Assembly (NCBI GenBank): GCA_902470895.1
Contig: CABRID010000029.1
Location: forward strand, 1 to 21,390
Source of the DNA: an uncultured Collinsella sp.
GTDB lineage: Bacteria > Actinomycetota > Coriobacteriia > Coriobacteriales > Coriobacteriaceae
Direction: 5' to 3'
DNA length: 21,390 nt
A model generated the notes under the pieces. The model had not been told where the DNA came from and ran no database searches. It worked only from the letters and a program-made list of their open reading frames with translations. This document shows positions 1 through 7,271 of this stretch, in pieces (the stretch's first letter is position 1; each line of letters begins with the position of its first letter). The position numbers were made by a program, and so were the translations under genes.

Positions 1-31
1 TCTCGGAAGGCACGTGCAGACCTTTCGTCAT
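1..31 (-). CDS. 5' end of a leftward gene truncated by the window edge
   Basis: Read on the minus strand, an ATG at 31-29 opens a frame that stays open to the edge and gives M-T-K-G-L-H-V-P-S-E. An AGGAGG lies directly upstream (34-39). The gap to the ATG is only 2 nt, which is tight; the slightly earlier AAAGG could also serve. Codon choice resembles the other genes here. Ten codons are too few to assign a family, so the product is unknown. If real, it is divergent from the polyphosphate kinase gene and the 500-bp gap would carry promoters for both. A rightward frame over the same bases (30-257) lacks a ribosome binding site and is less likely. Confidence 0.4.
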   Translation of the reverse strand, partial: MTKGLHVPSE

Positions 32-582
32 GGCCTCCTACCTTTCTTTCGGGCCTTACTGGCCGAATGTATCAGCGCCCCTCCGTATGGGACGCTGCTT
101 GCTGACAGCTCTAGTTATATCCAAAAACCACCTGCAATTCCACCTCGCCCCCGAACGGTCAGCAAAGTGCGATGAACGGTATATCTCATATGATTCCCCC
201 ATGATGCACTTCGGTTCTCTAAAGCAGGTTTTCAAAGGTAAATGTTCTTTTTTCTAAGGAATTAAGCTAGATTGCACAAATATTTTCATGTTTAGGAATT
301 GCATAGCTAAAACGGTTTTCTGCATATATATGTCGTTTGTTCATGATTCAATTTGGATTCGATTATATTCAGCTCGCAATCATTCTTATTCATACATCCT
401 CACCAATTGAGTATGGATATAGATTGTTTCTAAACGAGTTGGGCAGTTAGTTGCATGCCTTGGCAGCGTAAGAAGTAGGTAAAGATACCGTTCACGCGAT
501 ACGTCCGTGCCACAGGTCGACTAAATTGAGACAATAGTGAATAGTGTTAGGCTACCGTCCCCTGTGGGGACTGAACGGACAG
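32..582. other. Non-coding, AT-rich divergent upstream region
   Basis: This 550-bp stretch has no convincing gene. From about 230 onward it is much richer in A and T than the flanking coding DNA. On the plus strand there is a -10-like TATATT at 364-369, with only a weak -35 candidate (TTCATG, 340-345). On the minus strand a -10-like TATAAC lies at 119-114, again with no good -35. A short GGCC-ttact-GGCC palindrome sits near 54-64 in the leader of the leftward gene. I saw no recognisable riboswitch and no Pho-box repeats of the CTGTCAT type. Confidence 0.5.
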
Positions 583-3162
583 ATGCATATGCCGAGCAAA
601 ATCGAAAAGAAGCAAGCCGCCGCAAAGCTGCGCAAACCGCCGCGCGACTTCTCATACACGCAAAACCGAGAGCTCAGCTGGCTACGCTTTGACAACCGCG
701 TGCTCGACGAAGCCTTCGACGAAACCGTTCCGTTATTCGAGCGACTAAAGTTCGTCTCGATCTTCGAGTCCAACCTCGACGAGTTCCTTATGGTGCGCGT
801 GGGCGGCCTGTCCGATCTGGCGGAGCTCAAAAAACAACCTGTCGACAACAAGAGCAATATGACCGCCTCCGAACAGGTCGATGCTGTCATGGCCGAAATG
901 CCCGGGCTCCTTACCCGTTGGGAGTCCATCTTTAAGAGCATCGAGGGCAAGCTCGACACCTTGGGCGTTCACCGCGCCCACATCGATTCGCTTACGCCCG
1001 AGGAGCGCACCTTTGTAACCCGCTACTTCCAGGCCTACGTGTCGCCGGTCATCTCGCCGCTGGTCATCGATCCTCGCCACCCCTTCCCCAACCTGCGCAA
1101 CGGCGCGCTCTATCTGGCCTGTGGTCTGGACGGCGCCACCGACGAGGAGAGCCTACTGGGCCTTATCGAGATTCCCGCCTCGATGAACCGCGTGGTCGAG
1201 ATCCCCTCGCCCACCGGCACCTACTCCTACATCTTGCTCGAGGACGTCATCCTCGCCTGCCTGGACAGCTGCTTTGGCTCCTACAAGCCACTCGACCGCG
1301 CGCTCATCCGAGTCACCCGCAACGCCGACATCGATCCGGACGGCGAGGGCGTCGAGGAGGAAGAGGACTACCGCCAGCACATGAAGCGCATCCTCAAGAA
1401 GCGCCTGCGTCTGCAGCCGGTAGTGCTCGCGGTCTCGGGGTCGCTCGAGAAGGCGACGCTCAAGACCATCCGCAAGGCGCTCGAGCTTTCGCGCCGCTCT
1501 GTCTTTACCTGCGATATCCCGCTCGACCTGGGCTACGTCTTTGGCATTGAGGGCAAGATTCCCGAGCACCTGCGCAACGAGCTGCTCTTTACGCCGTTTA
1601 AGCCGCAGCCCAACCCCACCATCGACATGACCCGCTCCATCCGCGAGCAGGTGCTGCAGCACGACAAGCTGCTCTTTTATCCCTATGAGGCCATGAACCC
1701 GTTCTTGGACCTGGTGCACGAGGCCGCCTATGACCCCGAGTGCATCTCGTTGCGCATCACGCTCTACCGCGTGGCCAAGCAGAGCCGCCTGTGCGAGTCG
1801 CTGATCGATGCCGCCGAGAACGGCAAAGAGGTCACGGTGCTCATGGAGCTCCGCGCGCGCTTTGACGAGCAGAACAACATCGAGTGGGCCGAGCGCCTGG
1901 AAGAGGCCGGCTGCACCGTCATCTACGGCTCCGAGGGCTTTAAATGCCACTCCAAGATCTGCCAGCTCACCTATCGCGAGGGCATGGCGCTCACCCGCCT
2001 CACGCTTTTGGGCACCGGCAACTTTAACGAGAAGACGGCCAAGCTCTACAGCGACTTTATGCTCATGACCGCCCATCCCGGCATCGGCGAGGACGCCAAC
2101 CTGTTCTTCCGCAATCTGTCGCTGGGCAACCTGCGCGGCGACTACCGCTTCCTGGGTGTGGCGCCCGTCGGACTGAAACCGCTCATCATGCGCGGGCTTG
2201 ACCGCGAGATCCAGCGCGCCCTTGCCGGCGAGCCCGCCCGCGTGTTCTTTAAGCTCAACTCGCTGACCGACCGCGAGGTTATCGACAAGATCGCCGAGGC
2301 ATCGTGTGCCGGCGTGCGCGTGGACATGATCATCCGCGGCATCTCGTGCCTCAAGCCCGGTGTTCCGGGCAAGACCGAGAACGTGCATGTCCGCTCCATC
2401 GTCGGACGCTTTTTGGAGCACGCCCGTGTTTACGCTTTTGGCGTGGACTCGGACATGATCTATCTGAGCTCGGCAGACATGATGACACGCAACACCGAGC
2501 ACCGCGTGGAGATCGCCTTCCCCGTGCTCGACCCCACCTGCCGCGCCCTGGTACACGAGTACATGGGTATGCAGCTGCGGGACAACGTGAAGGCCCGCAG
2601 CCTCACGAGCGACGGCACCTGGGTCCCCGTGGAGCGTGCAGAGGGTGAAAAACCCTTCAACTCGCAGGAAGCTCTGCTGGAGCGTGCCTATCGCAACGCC
2701 GAGGCCGCCGCGCAACAGCGCGCACAGGAGAAGGAACGCGTAGCCGAGGAGGCTATTCAGGCCGAGGTTGAACATGGGGCAGCTGCCAAACCGAAAGCGG
2801 TTGCCGCTCCCCCGGTGAATGAGCCCGAGGCTGCCGCAGAGCCCGCCGTGGAGAAAGCGCCCGCGCCCGCTACCGCGACTCCGGGGCCCGCCGCCGAGGC
2901 AAAGCCCGCCCCTGCTCCTGAGCCGCAGCCGGCCGCACCCGAGGTTCAGAAGGTCCAGGCGACCGTCATTGAGCCCGAGCCTGCACCTGTACCTCGGCCC
3001 GAGCCTCAGGTCACCAAGCCCGCACCCGAGACGAGTGCCCGTCGCGATAAGCCCGCTGGCAAGACCAAGGCCATCGAGCGCCATCGCCCCGGCCGCGTGC
3101 GCATGGGTCTGGGCCTGATCGGCCTGGGTCTTAAGACGCTCATTACCGGCAAGACGAAATAG
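583..3162 (+). CDS. ppk1: Polyphosphate kinase (PPK1) with long Pro/Ala/Glu-rich C-terminal tail
   Basis: PPK1 reversibly polymerises the gamma-phosphate of ATP into inorganic polyphosphate. The N-terminal part (NRELSWLRFDNRVLDEA, FESNLDEFLMVRVGGL) is typical of the family. Two phospholipase-D-like catalytic domains follow. The autophosphorylated histidine fits His456 in GFKCHSKICQL, and the second catalytic histidine fits His613 in FLEHARVYAF, ahead of the conserved YLSSADMMTRN. Family members are usually about 690-720 residues; this one is about 859. The extra part, from about residue 720, is a Glu/Ala helix-like piece, then about 100 residues of Pro/Ala/Glu-rich low complexity, then a basic segment and a hydrophobic end (GLGLIGLGLKTLITG). 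The start is uncertain: ATG at 583 (GGGGA 12 nt upstream), ATG at 589, or GTG at 544 with a poor ribosome binding site. A strong terminator follows, so it is probably a single-gene unit. Confidence 0.93.
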   Translation: MHMPSKIEKKQAAAKLRKPPRDFSYTQNRELSWLRFDNRVLDEAFDETVPLFERLKFVSIFESNLDEFLMVRVGGLSDLAELKKQPVDNKSNMTASEQVDAVMAEMPGLLTRWESIFKSIEGKLDTLGVHRAHIDSLTPEERTFVTRYFQAYVSPVISPLVIDPRHPFPNLRNGALYLACGLDGATDEESLLGLIEIPASMNRVVEIPSPTGTYSYILLEDVILACLDSCFGSYKPLDRALIRVTRNADIDPDGEGVEEEEDYRQHMKRILKKRLRLQPVVLAVSGSLEKATLKTIRKALELSRRSVFTCDIPLDLGYVFGIEGKIPEHLRNELLFTPFKPQPNPTIDMTRSIREQVLQHDKLLFYPYEAMNPFLDLVHEAAYDPECISLRITLYRVAKQSRLCESLIDAAENGKEVTVLMELRARFDEQNNIEWAERLEEAGCTVIYGSEGFKCHSKICQLTYREGMALTRLTLLGTGNFNEKTAKLYSDFMLMTAHPGIGEDANLFFRNLSLGNLRGDYRFLGVAPVGLKPLIMRGLDREIQRALAGEPARVFFKLNSLTDREVIDKIAEASCAGVRVDMIIRGISCLKPGVPGKTENVHVRSIVGRFLEHARVYAFGVDSDMIYLSSADMMTRNTEHRVEIAFPVLDPTCRALVHEYMGMQLRDNVKARSLTSDGTWVPVERAEGEKPFNSQEALLERAYRNAEAAAQQRAQEKERVAEEAIQAEVEHGAAAKPKAVAAPPVNEPEAAAEPAVEKAPAPATATPGPAAEAKPAPAPEPQPAAPEVQKVQATVIEPEPAPVPRPEPQVTKPAPETSARRDKPAGKTKAIERHRPGRVRMGLGLIGLGLKTLITGKTK

Positions 3163-3164
3163 TC

Positions 3165-3189
3165 GTTTGTAGAAGCAGTTTGTAGAAGC
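3165..3189. repeat. 12-bp direct repeat after ppk1
   Basis: GTTTGTAGAAGC occurs at 3165-3176 and again at 3178-3189, one base apart, between the ppk1 stop codon and the terminator stem. It may be a small slippage duplication; no function is evident. Confidence 0.6.
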
Positions 3190-3229
3190 GCCCCGCATTT
3201 GAGGAAAGCCTCGGATGCGGGGCGCTTTT
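3187..3229 (+). terminator. Rho-independent terminator of ppk1
   Basis: The arms AGCGCCCCGCAT (3187-3198) and ATGCGGGGCGCT (3215-3226) pair perfectly over 12 bp. An inner GAGG/CCTC pairing (3201-3204 with 3209-3212) extends the stem, and TTTT follows at 3226-3229. It lies between the ppk1 stop and the next start, separating the two transcripts. Confidence 0.88.
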
Positions 3230-3275
3230 CCCTGCTACCATGGTGCGAACAACAACGCGAATGACAGGCAGGAAT

Positions 3276-4589
3276 ATGAAGCTCACTATAGAATCGATGA
3301 CCTACGGCGCCGACGGGCTGGCGCACGCCGACAACGGCAAGGCCGTCTTTGTGCAGGGTGCCGTGGCAGGCGACATCGTCGAGGCCGAGGTCGTACAGGA
3401 CGGCAAGTCGTTCATGCGCGCCCGCACCACCGAGATTCTGGAGCCAAGCCCCGATCGCATTCAGCCTCCCTGCCCCTTCGTGGGCATCTGCGGCGGCTGC
3501 TCGTGGGGCAATCTCTCACGCACGGCACAGCTCGCCGCCAAGGAGCAAAACCTGCGCTCCACGCTCGAGCGCATCGGCAAGTTCGCTCCTGAGCAGGTCG
3601 ATGAGTTGGTACAGCCCATCTGCCACACCAAGGACGACTGGGGCTACCGCAATAAAATCGAGCTCGAACCGACCGTTGTCAACGGTCGCGTGCGCCTTGG
3701 CATGCACGGTGTCGACCCCAGCAAAATCGTGACCGTCGATATGTGTCCGCTGTTCGATAAGCGCTTCCCGAAGGCACTCAAATCGGTCGTCGGCGCGCTC
3801 AACTATCTGAGCGGCAGCCACGACCTGGGCCTCGAGCGCGTGGGCATTCGCGCCTCGCGCCGCACCAAGGCGCTCGAGGTCGCTCTCTGGACGCCTACGG
3901 GCTCCTTCCCGCGCTCGCAGGTCTCCCGCGTTCTGGCAGACGCCGCTCATCCCACGAGCATCGTGCGCGTGATGAGCAAGGGCGAAAAGAAGGCCCGCCG
4001 TGTCTGCAAGGTCGAAATGCTCGCCGGAGAGGGCTCATGGACCGAGAATATCGCCGAGGGTCAGATGCGCCTGTCCGCCCCATCGTTTTTCCAAGTCAAC
4101 ACCAAGGGTGCCGAGATTTTGATCGAGCTTGTCATGGAAGCGCTCGACCCGCAGGAAGACGAGCTTGCCGTGGACCTGTACTGCGGTGCCGGCACCTTTA
4201 CCCTGCCGCTCGCCCGCCGCTGCGACTTTGTCGCTGCCGTCGAGGCCTACGGCCCCGCCGTGCGCGATCTACGCCGTAACCTGGAAATCAACAAGCTTGA
4301 TAACGTCGACGTCATTGGCGGAGACGCGGTGCGCGAGTTCCCCGACCAGGACGCCGATGTCCTGGTAGTCGATCCGCCGCGCGCAGGATTGGCGCCCGAG
4401 GCCATCGACCTCATCGCGAGTACGAGTGCCCGAGATGTTGCCTACGTGAGCTGCGACCCGGCAACTTTGGCCCGCGACCTCAAACGCTTTGTCGAGGAGG
4501 GCACCTTCTCTCCCATCAAGATCACGCCGGTCGACCTATTCCCGCAAACCTTCCACTGCGAAACCGTCGTCCACCTCAAGCGCAACTAG
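3276..4589 (+). CDS. TRAM-domain, Fe-S class rRNA/tRNA (uracil-5-)-methyltransferase (RlmD/RumA-like)
   Basis: This is a SAM-dependent 5-methyluridine methyltransferase of the TrmA/RumA family. Residues 1-60 form the TRAM RNA-binding region. Four cysteines match the 4Fe-4S ligands of E. coli RumA: Cys66, Cys72 and Cys75 (CPFVGICGGC) and Cys157 (DMCPLF). The SAM-binding motif DLYCGAGTF starts at Asp300. DPPRAGL starts at Asp366. The nucleophile is Cys393 in YVSCDPATLARDL. The length of 437 residues is normal. The start is ATG 3276 because AGG/AGGA sits just upstream and the TRAM domain begins at once; an upstream ATG at 3240 lacks such a site. The cluster favours a 23S rRNA target (U1939, possibly also U747), but the exact uridine cannot be read from sequence. 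It follows the ppk1 terminator, and a separate promoter candidate precedes the next gene. Confidence 0.9.
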   Translation: MKLTIESMTYGADGLAHADNGKAVFVQGAVAGDIVEAEVVQDGKSFMRARTTEILEPSPDRIQPPCPFVGICGGCSWGNLSRTAQLAAKEQNLRSTLERIGKFAPEQVDELVQPICHTKDDWGYRNKIELEPTVVNGRVRLGMHGVDPSKIVTVDMCPLFDKRFPKALKSVVGALNYLSGSHDLGLERVGIRASRRTKALEVALWTPTGSFPRSQVSRVLADAAHPTSIVRVMSKGEKKARRVCKVEMLAGEGSWTENIAEGQMRLSAPSFFQVNTKGAEILIELVMEALDPQEDELAVDLYCGAGTFTLPLARRCDFVAAVEAYGPAVRDLRRNLEINKLDNVDVIGGDAVREFPDQDADVLVVDPPRAGLAPEAIDLIASTSARDVAYVSCDPATLARDLKRFVEEGTFSPIKITPVDLFPQTFHCETVVHLKRN

Positions 4590-4630
4590 ACACATGATCA
4601 TTGCTCAGAAAAATCATTGGGAAATCGAGC

Positions 4631-4659
4631 GTGGCAAGCGGAGGTCTTCGGGGTATAAG
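4631..4659 (+). promoter_or_regulatory. Candidate promoter for the DJ-1/maf operon
   Basis: GTGGCA (4631-4636, 4 of 6 matches to TTGACA) and TATAAG (4654-4659, 5 of 6 to TATAAT) are separated by 17 bp. They lie 37 bp upstream of the DJ-1 start, in a 106-bp gap after the methyltransferase gene. The spacing and -10 are good; the -35 is moderate. Confidence 0.42.
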
Positions 4660-4695
4660 ACGGCTAATTGTATGCCGCCTATGAAAGGAACCCCC

Positions 4696-5238
4696 ATGCC
4701 CAGCGTTGCCGTTCTCGCCGCCGATGGCTTTGAAACTATTGAATGCTTGACCATGGTCGATGTCATGCGTCGCGGCGGCGTGCGCGCCACGCTCGTCTCG
4801 ATCATGCCCACGCGTGAGGTCGTAAGCTCGCTGCAGATCCCCGTGACCTGCGATGCGCTCTTTGATGAGATCGACTTTGACGAGTACGACTGCGTCGTGC
4901 TACCCGGCGGCCTACCCGGTGCTACCAACCTGCGCGCCGATCAGCGCGTCTGCGACGTGGTCCGCGAGTTCGCCGCAACCAAGCACGTCGCCGCCATCTG
5001 CGCCGCCCCGTTTATCCTGGGCGAGCTCGACCTGCTCGAGGGGCGCCACGCCACGTGCTTCCCTGGCTTTGAGAAAAGCTTCCCCGAAGGCGCCTATACC
5101 GGCGAGAAGGTCACGCAAGACGGCAACATCATCACCGCCAGCGGCATGGCCCAGTCGCTCCCCTTTGCGCTTGAGCTGCTGCGCACGCTCGCCGGCGACA
5201 AGGCCGTCGATAAGGTCGCCGAGGGCATTCAGCTATGA
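4696..5238 (+). CDS. DJ-1/PfpI family protein (YajL/ThiJ-like)
   Basis: This is a 180-residue single-domain member of the DJ-1 superfamily, a group linked to oxidative and carbonyl stress with disputed glyoxalase, deglycase or chaperone activity. The key pair is present: Glu16 in GFETIEC aligns with human DJ-1 Glu18, and Cys102 in the nucleophile elbow AAICAAP aligns with Cys106. VDVMRRGG and VVLPGGLPGA are family hallmarks. The start is ATG 4696, six nucleotides after AAAGGA; the ATG at 4681 has no such site. Its stop overlaps the maf start (ATGA), so the two are probably translationally coupled. Length and key residues place it nearer DJ-1/YajL than the PfpI proteases. The substrate is unknown. 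Confidence 0.88.
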   Translation: MPSVAVLAADGFETIECLTMVDVMRRGGVRATLVSIMPTREVVSSLQIPVTCDALFDEIDFDEYDCVVLPGGLPGATNLRADQRVCDVVREFAATKHVAAICAAPFILGELDLLEGRHATCFPGFEKSFPEGAYTGEKVTQDGNIITASGMAQSLPFALELLRTLAGDKAVDKVAEGIQL

Positions 5239-5816
5239 TTTTGGCTTCGCAATCACCGCGCCGCATCGAGTTGATGCGCGAGGCGGGCTATGACATTCGC
5301 ATCATTCCTGCCGATATCGACGAAACGCCGTTTGATGGCGAGGCCCCGCTTACGCTCGTTGAACGCTTAGCACGCGCCAAAGCCGCCGCCGTTGCCGCCG
5401 AACATGCCGAGCCCAATGAGCTGACGGTCGCGGCCGACACCATCGTCACCTTTGACGGCAAGATTCTGGGCAAGCCGGCAACCGAGGACGAGGCGCGCAC
5501 CATGCTCCGTGAGCTTTCGGGCCGCACGCACCAGGTCGCAACCGGCGTCTGCATCGTTAAGGCAGGCGACACGGCCGCCCCGCATGCCGCCGAGAGCCTG
5601 TCCTTTGTCGATGTGACCGACGTGACGTTCTACGAGCTCACCGACGAGCAGATCGAGCACTACGTCGCCTCGGGTGAGCCCATGGACAAGGCCGGCGCCT
5701 ACGGCATTCAGGGCACAGGAGGACGCATGCTCGTGCACGATATTTCGGGCGACTTCTATAACGTGGTGGGCCTACCCATCGCCCGCGTCGCGCGCGCGAT
5801 TCAAAAACTCTCGTAA
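5235..5816 (+). CDS. maf: Maf family nucleoside triphosphate pyrophosphatase
   Basis: Maf proteins hydrolyse certain canonical and modified nucleoside triphosphates to monophosphate and pyrophosphate, acting as house-cleaning enzymes; older names call them septum formation inhibitors. The 193-residue protein is of normal length. It carries the N-terminal phosphate-binding signature LASQSPRR, the catalytic-loop Asp68 in AADTIV, LGKPATEDEA, SGRTHQVATG, and the C-terminal KAGAYGIQGTGG followed by FYNVVGLPI. RTHQVATG fits the YhdE-like (dTTP/UTP) subgroup better than the YceF-like one; this is an inference. Translation probably depends on the upstream DJ-1 gene, because ATG 5235 overlaps its TGA and there is no independent strong ribosome binding site. 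A hairpin with TTTT follows. Confidence 0.92.
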   Translation: MILASQSPRRIELMREAGYDIRIIPADIDETPFDGEAPLTLVERLARAKAAAVAAEHAEPNELTVAADTIVTFDGKILGKPATEDEARTMLRELSGRTHQVATGVCIVKAGDTAAPHAAESLSFVDVTDVTFYELTDEQIEHYVASGEPMDKAGAYGIQGTGGRMLVHDISGDFYNVVGLPIARVARAIQKLS

Positions 5817-5824
5817 TTGCATCT

Positions 5825-5856
5825 GGCGCTGGGTATCCCCCGGCGCCTACAATTTT
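5825..5856 (+). terminator. Terminator after the DJ-1/maf operon
   Basis: GGCGCTGGG (5825-5833) pairs with CCCGGCGCC (5839-5847) over 9 bp with one T-G wobble and a 5-nt loop. Shortly after come TACAA and TTTT (5853-5856). It starts 9 nt after the maf stop. Confidence 0.55.
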
Positions 5857-5917
5857 GGCGTACCGTACGGATCCCGACCGGGCACAAGGCGCGGCGGAAA
5901 ACCGATAGGAGTTAAAC

Positions 5918-6919
5918 ATGGATACACTGCTCGAGGCCATTGACGTCTGCGATGTCGATGGCTTTTGCTATGGCAACTATACGGACGAGGAGGCCGGCAC
6001 CGGTTGCACCGTAATCGTGGCACCCGAGGGCGCCACCGGCGGCGTTGACGTTCGCGGCGGTGCTCCCGCATCGCGCGAAACCGACCTACTGCGACCCGAG
6101 AACACTGTCGACAAGGTCCACGCCGTCTGCCTTTCGGGTGGATCGGCCTTTGGCCTCGAGGCTGCAAGCGGCGTCGCTCGCGAGCTTGAGAGCCGCGGCA
6201 TCGGCCTTCCCGTCGGCCCCACGCAGGTGCCTATCGTGTGCTCGAGCTGTATCTTCGACCTCGCCTTTGGTAACCCCACCGTTCGCCCCGACATTGAGGC
6301 CGGAATCGCCGCCGTGCGCGAAGCACTCGACAACACCCCCACCAAGCTCGAACAGGGCAACGTAGGCGCCGGCACGGGCGCTACCGTGGGTAAGCTCATG
6401 GGCCCCGCTACCTGCATGAAGGCCGGCCTTGGCGCTGCCGCCGTGGCGCTCGGTCCCGTTAAGGTAGGCGCCGTGGTCTCGGTCAACGCCTGCGGCAACG
6501 TGGTCGACCCCTTCACCGGCGAGTGGGTCGCCGGCATGCGCGCCGCCGCCGATAGCGACCAGATCGTCGACATGGAACTCGCAGCCTTTGCCGCCGCCGG
6601 ATCCATGCAGATGCCGCTCGACCGCACCAACACCACCATCAGCTGCATCGTCACCAACGTGGAACTCACTAAGGCACAAACCACCAAGGTCTCCCAGATG
6701 GCCGCAGACGCCTACGCACACGCCATCCGTCCCACGCACACCACCAACGACGGCGACACTATCTACACCCTCGCCAGCGGCAAACTGGGCGCCCAGGCAA
6801 GCGCCGCCGTTCCCCTAGACCTGCTGGGCATGCTCGCCGTAAGGGCCCTACAGACCGCCATCGTAAACGGAGCCAAAACCGCCAAAACCTCCCACGGCAT
6901 CCCCGGCGCCGCGAAGTAG
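5918..6919 (+). CDS. P1 family (DmpA-like) self-cleaving aminopeptidase
   Basis: This 333-residue protein belongs to the DmpA/BapA family (MEROPS P1), Ntn-fold enzymes made as a precursor that cuts itself into alpha and beta chains; members include L-aminopeptidase/D-amidase-esterases and beta-peptidyl aminopeptidases. Visible motifs are TGCTVIVAPEGA near the N-terminus, CLSGGSAFGLEA (71-82), EQGNVGAGTGATVGKL (145-160), and the cleavage-site region DRTNTTISCIVTN. Aligned to the DmpA Gly-Ser site, cleavage is expected at Asn238-Thr239 with Thr239 as nucleophile. No signal peptide is seen, so it is probably cytoplasmic. The start at 5918 is firm: AGGAG at 5907-5911 with a 6-nt spacer. The natural substrate cannot be told from sequence. 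It converges on the GT2 gene. Confidence 0.87.
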   Translation: MDTLLEAIDVCDVDGFCYGNYTDEEAGTGCTVIVAPEGATGGVDVRGGAPASRETDLLRPENTVDKVHAVCLSGGSAFGLEAASGVARELESRGIGLPVGPTQVPIVCSSCIFDLAFGNPTVRPDIEAGIAAVREALDNTPTKLEQGNVGAGTGATVGKLMGPATCMKAGLGAAAVALGPVKVGAVVSVNACGNVVDPFTGEWVAGMRAAADSDQIVDMELAAFAAAGSMQMPLDRTNTTISCIVTNVELTKAQTTKVSQMAADAYAHAIRPTHTTNDGDTIYTLASGKLGAQASAAVPLDLLGMLAVRALQTAIVNGAKTAKTSHGIPGAAK

Positions 6920-6931
6920 CCTAACCTGACC

Positions 6932-7056
6932 GGTTGCCCGGTGGGGCTTGGTTATGTTTGCTGCTCTACAGTCCTGGCTCGCACGAAGAACACATTAAGT
7001 GCTCTTCGGCTCGTGCGGAACTCGCGACAAACATAACCAAGCCCCACCGGGCAACC
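6932..7056. repeat. 125-bp imperfect palindrome with perfect 29-bp outer arms
   Basis: The outer arms 6932-6960 and 7028-7056 are perfect reverse complements over 29 bp (left arm begins GGTTGCCCGG and ends GTTATGTTTG). Inside, GCACGA-AGAACAC and GTGCTCT-TCGGC-TCGTGC pair again around an ATTAA centre near 6994. It starts 12 bp after the P1 peptidase stop. A strong intrinsic T-run is missing on both sides, so it is not a textbook terminator, although it may stop or stabilise convergent transcripts. Confidence 0.85.
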
Positions 7057-7084
7057 TACCAACCAAGTCTTTTCAGCCCAGGCC

Positions 7085-7123
7085 CCTGTGTACCGCGCGT
7101 CGAAGATCTTCAAATTCAAATAA
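7085..7123 (+). pseudogene. Probable fossil 3' end of a second GT2 glycosyltransferase gene
   Basis: The plus-strand frame at 7085-7123 reads P-V-Y-R-A-S-K-I-F-K-F-K-stop. The intact GT2 gene on the opposite strand ends L-Y-R-L-A-S-K-I-F-K-F-N-stop. The matching DNA (7103-7119 against 7271-7255) is identical over 17 bp in inverted orientation. Upstream of codon 7085 the similarity vanishes. The simplest reading is that a paralogous gene once ended here, convergent with the surviving one, and was lost except for its tail. An inverted copying event from the intact gene is the alternative. Confidence 0.5.
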
Positions 7124-7271
7124 CCTGACAATCGATTCTTATAGCAGAGGCCCCTTGGCCCTTAGTTTGCTACTGCGAGCAGGACTGTTCGCAGTAGCAA
7201 ACTAAGGGCCAAGGGGCCCAGTCAACCTATCAGCAGCGATTACTCAGCAGCTAGTTGAATTTGAAGATCTT
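7103..7271. repeat. 169-bp inverted repeat spanning the GT2 3' end, with a perfect 30-bp core stem
   Basis: The core arms 7149-7178 and 7189-7218 are perfect reverse complements over 30 bp with a 10-nt loop (left arm begins GGCCCCTTGGCCCTTAG). Outer arms 7103-7119 and 7255-7271 match perfectly over 17 bp and include the last codons of the GT2 gene. Between core and outer arms the two sides remain partly alike (for example AATCGATTCTTATAG against AATCGCTGCTGATAG). The whole is therefore one decayed inverted duplication. The core would form a very stable hairpin after the GT2 gene, but no T-run follows it on either strand. Confidence 0.82.

Noticed and set aside
30..257. 75-codon rightward frame at the left edge
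   Set aside because: There is no ribosome binding site, its start overlaps a better leftward start, and the composition does not look coding.
1153..3198. Long open frame of about 680 codons on the strand opposite ppk1
   Set aside because: It is a shadow of the GC-rich codon bias of ppk1; the translation is rich in repeats of Leu, Gly and Arg, shows no domain and has no ribosome binding site.
4489..4695. Upstream in-frame extension of the DJ-1 gene into the methyltransferase gene
   Set aside because: The DJ-1 domain starts directly at ATG 4696, which has AAAGGA at proper spacing; the extension overlaps a confident gene.
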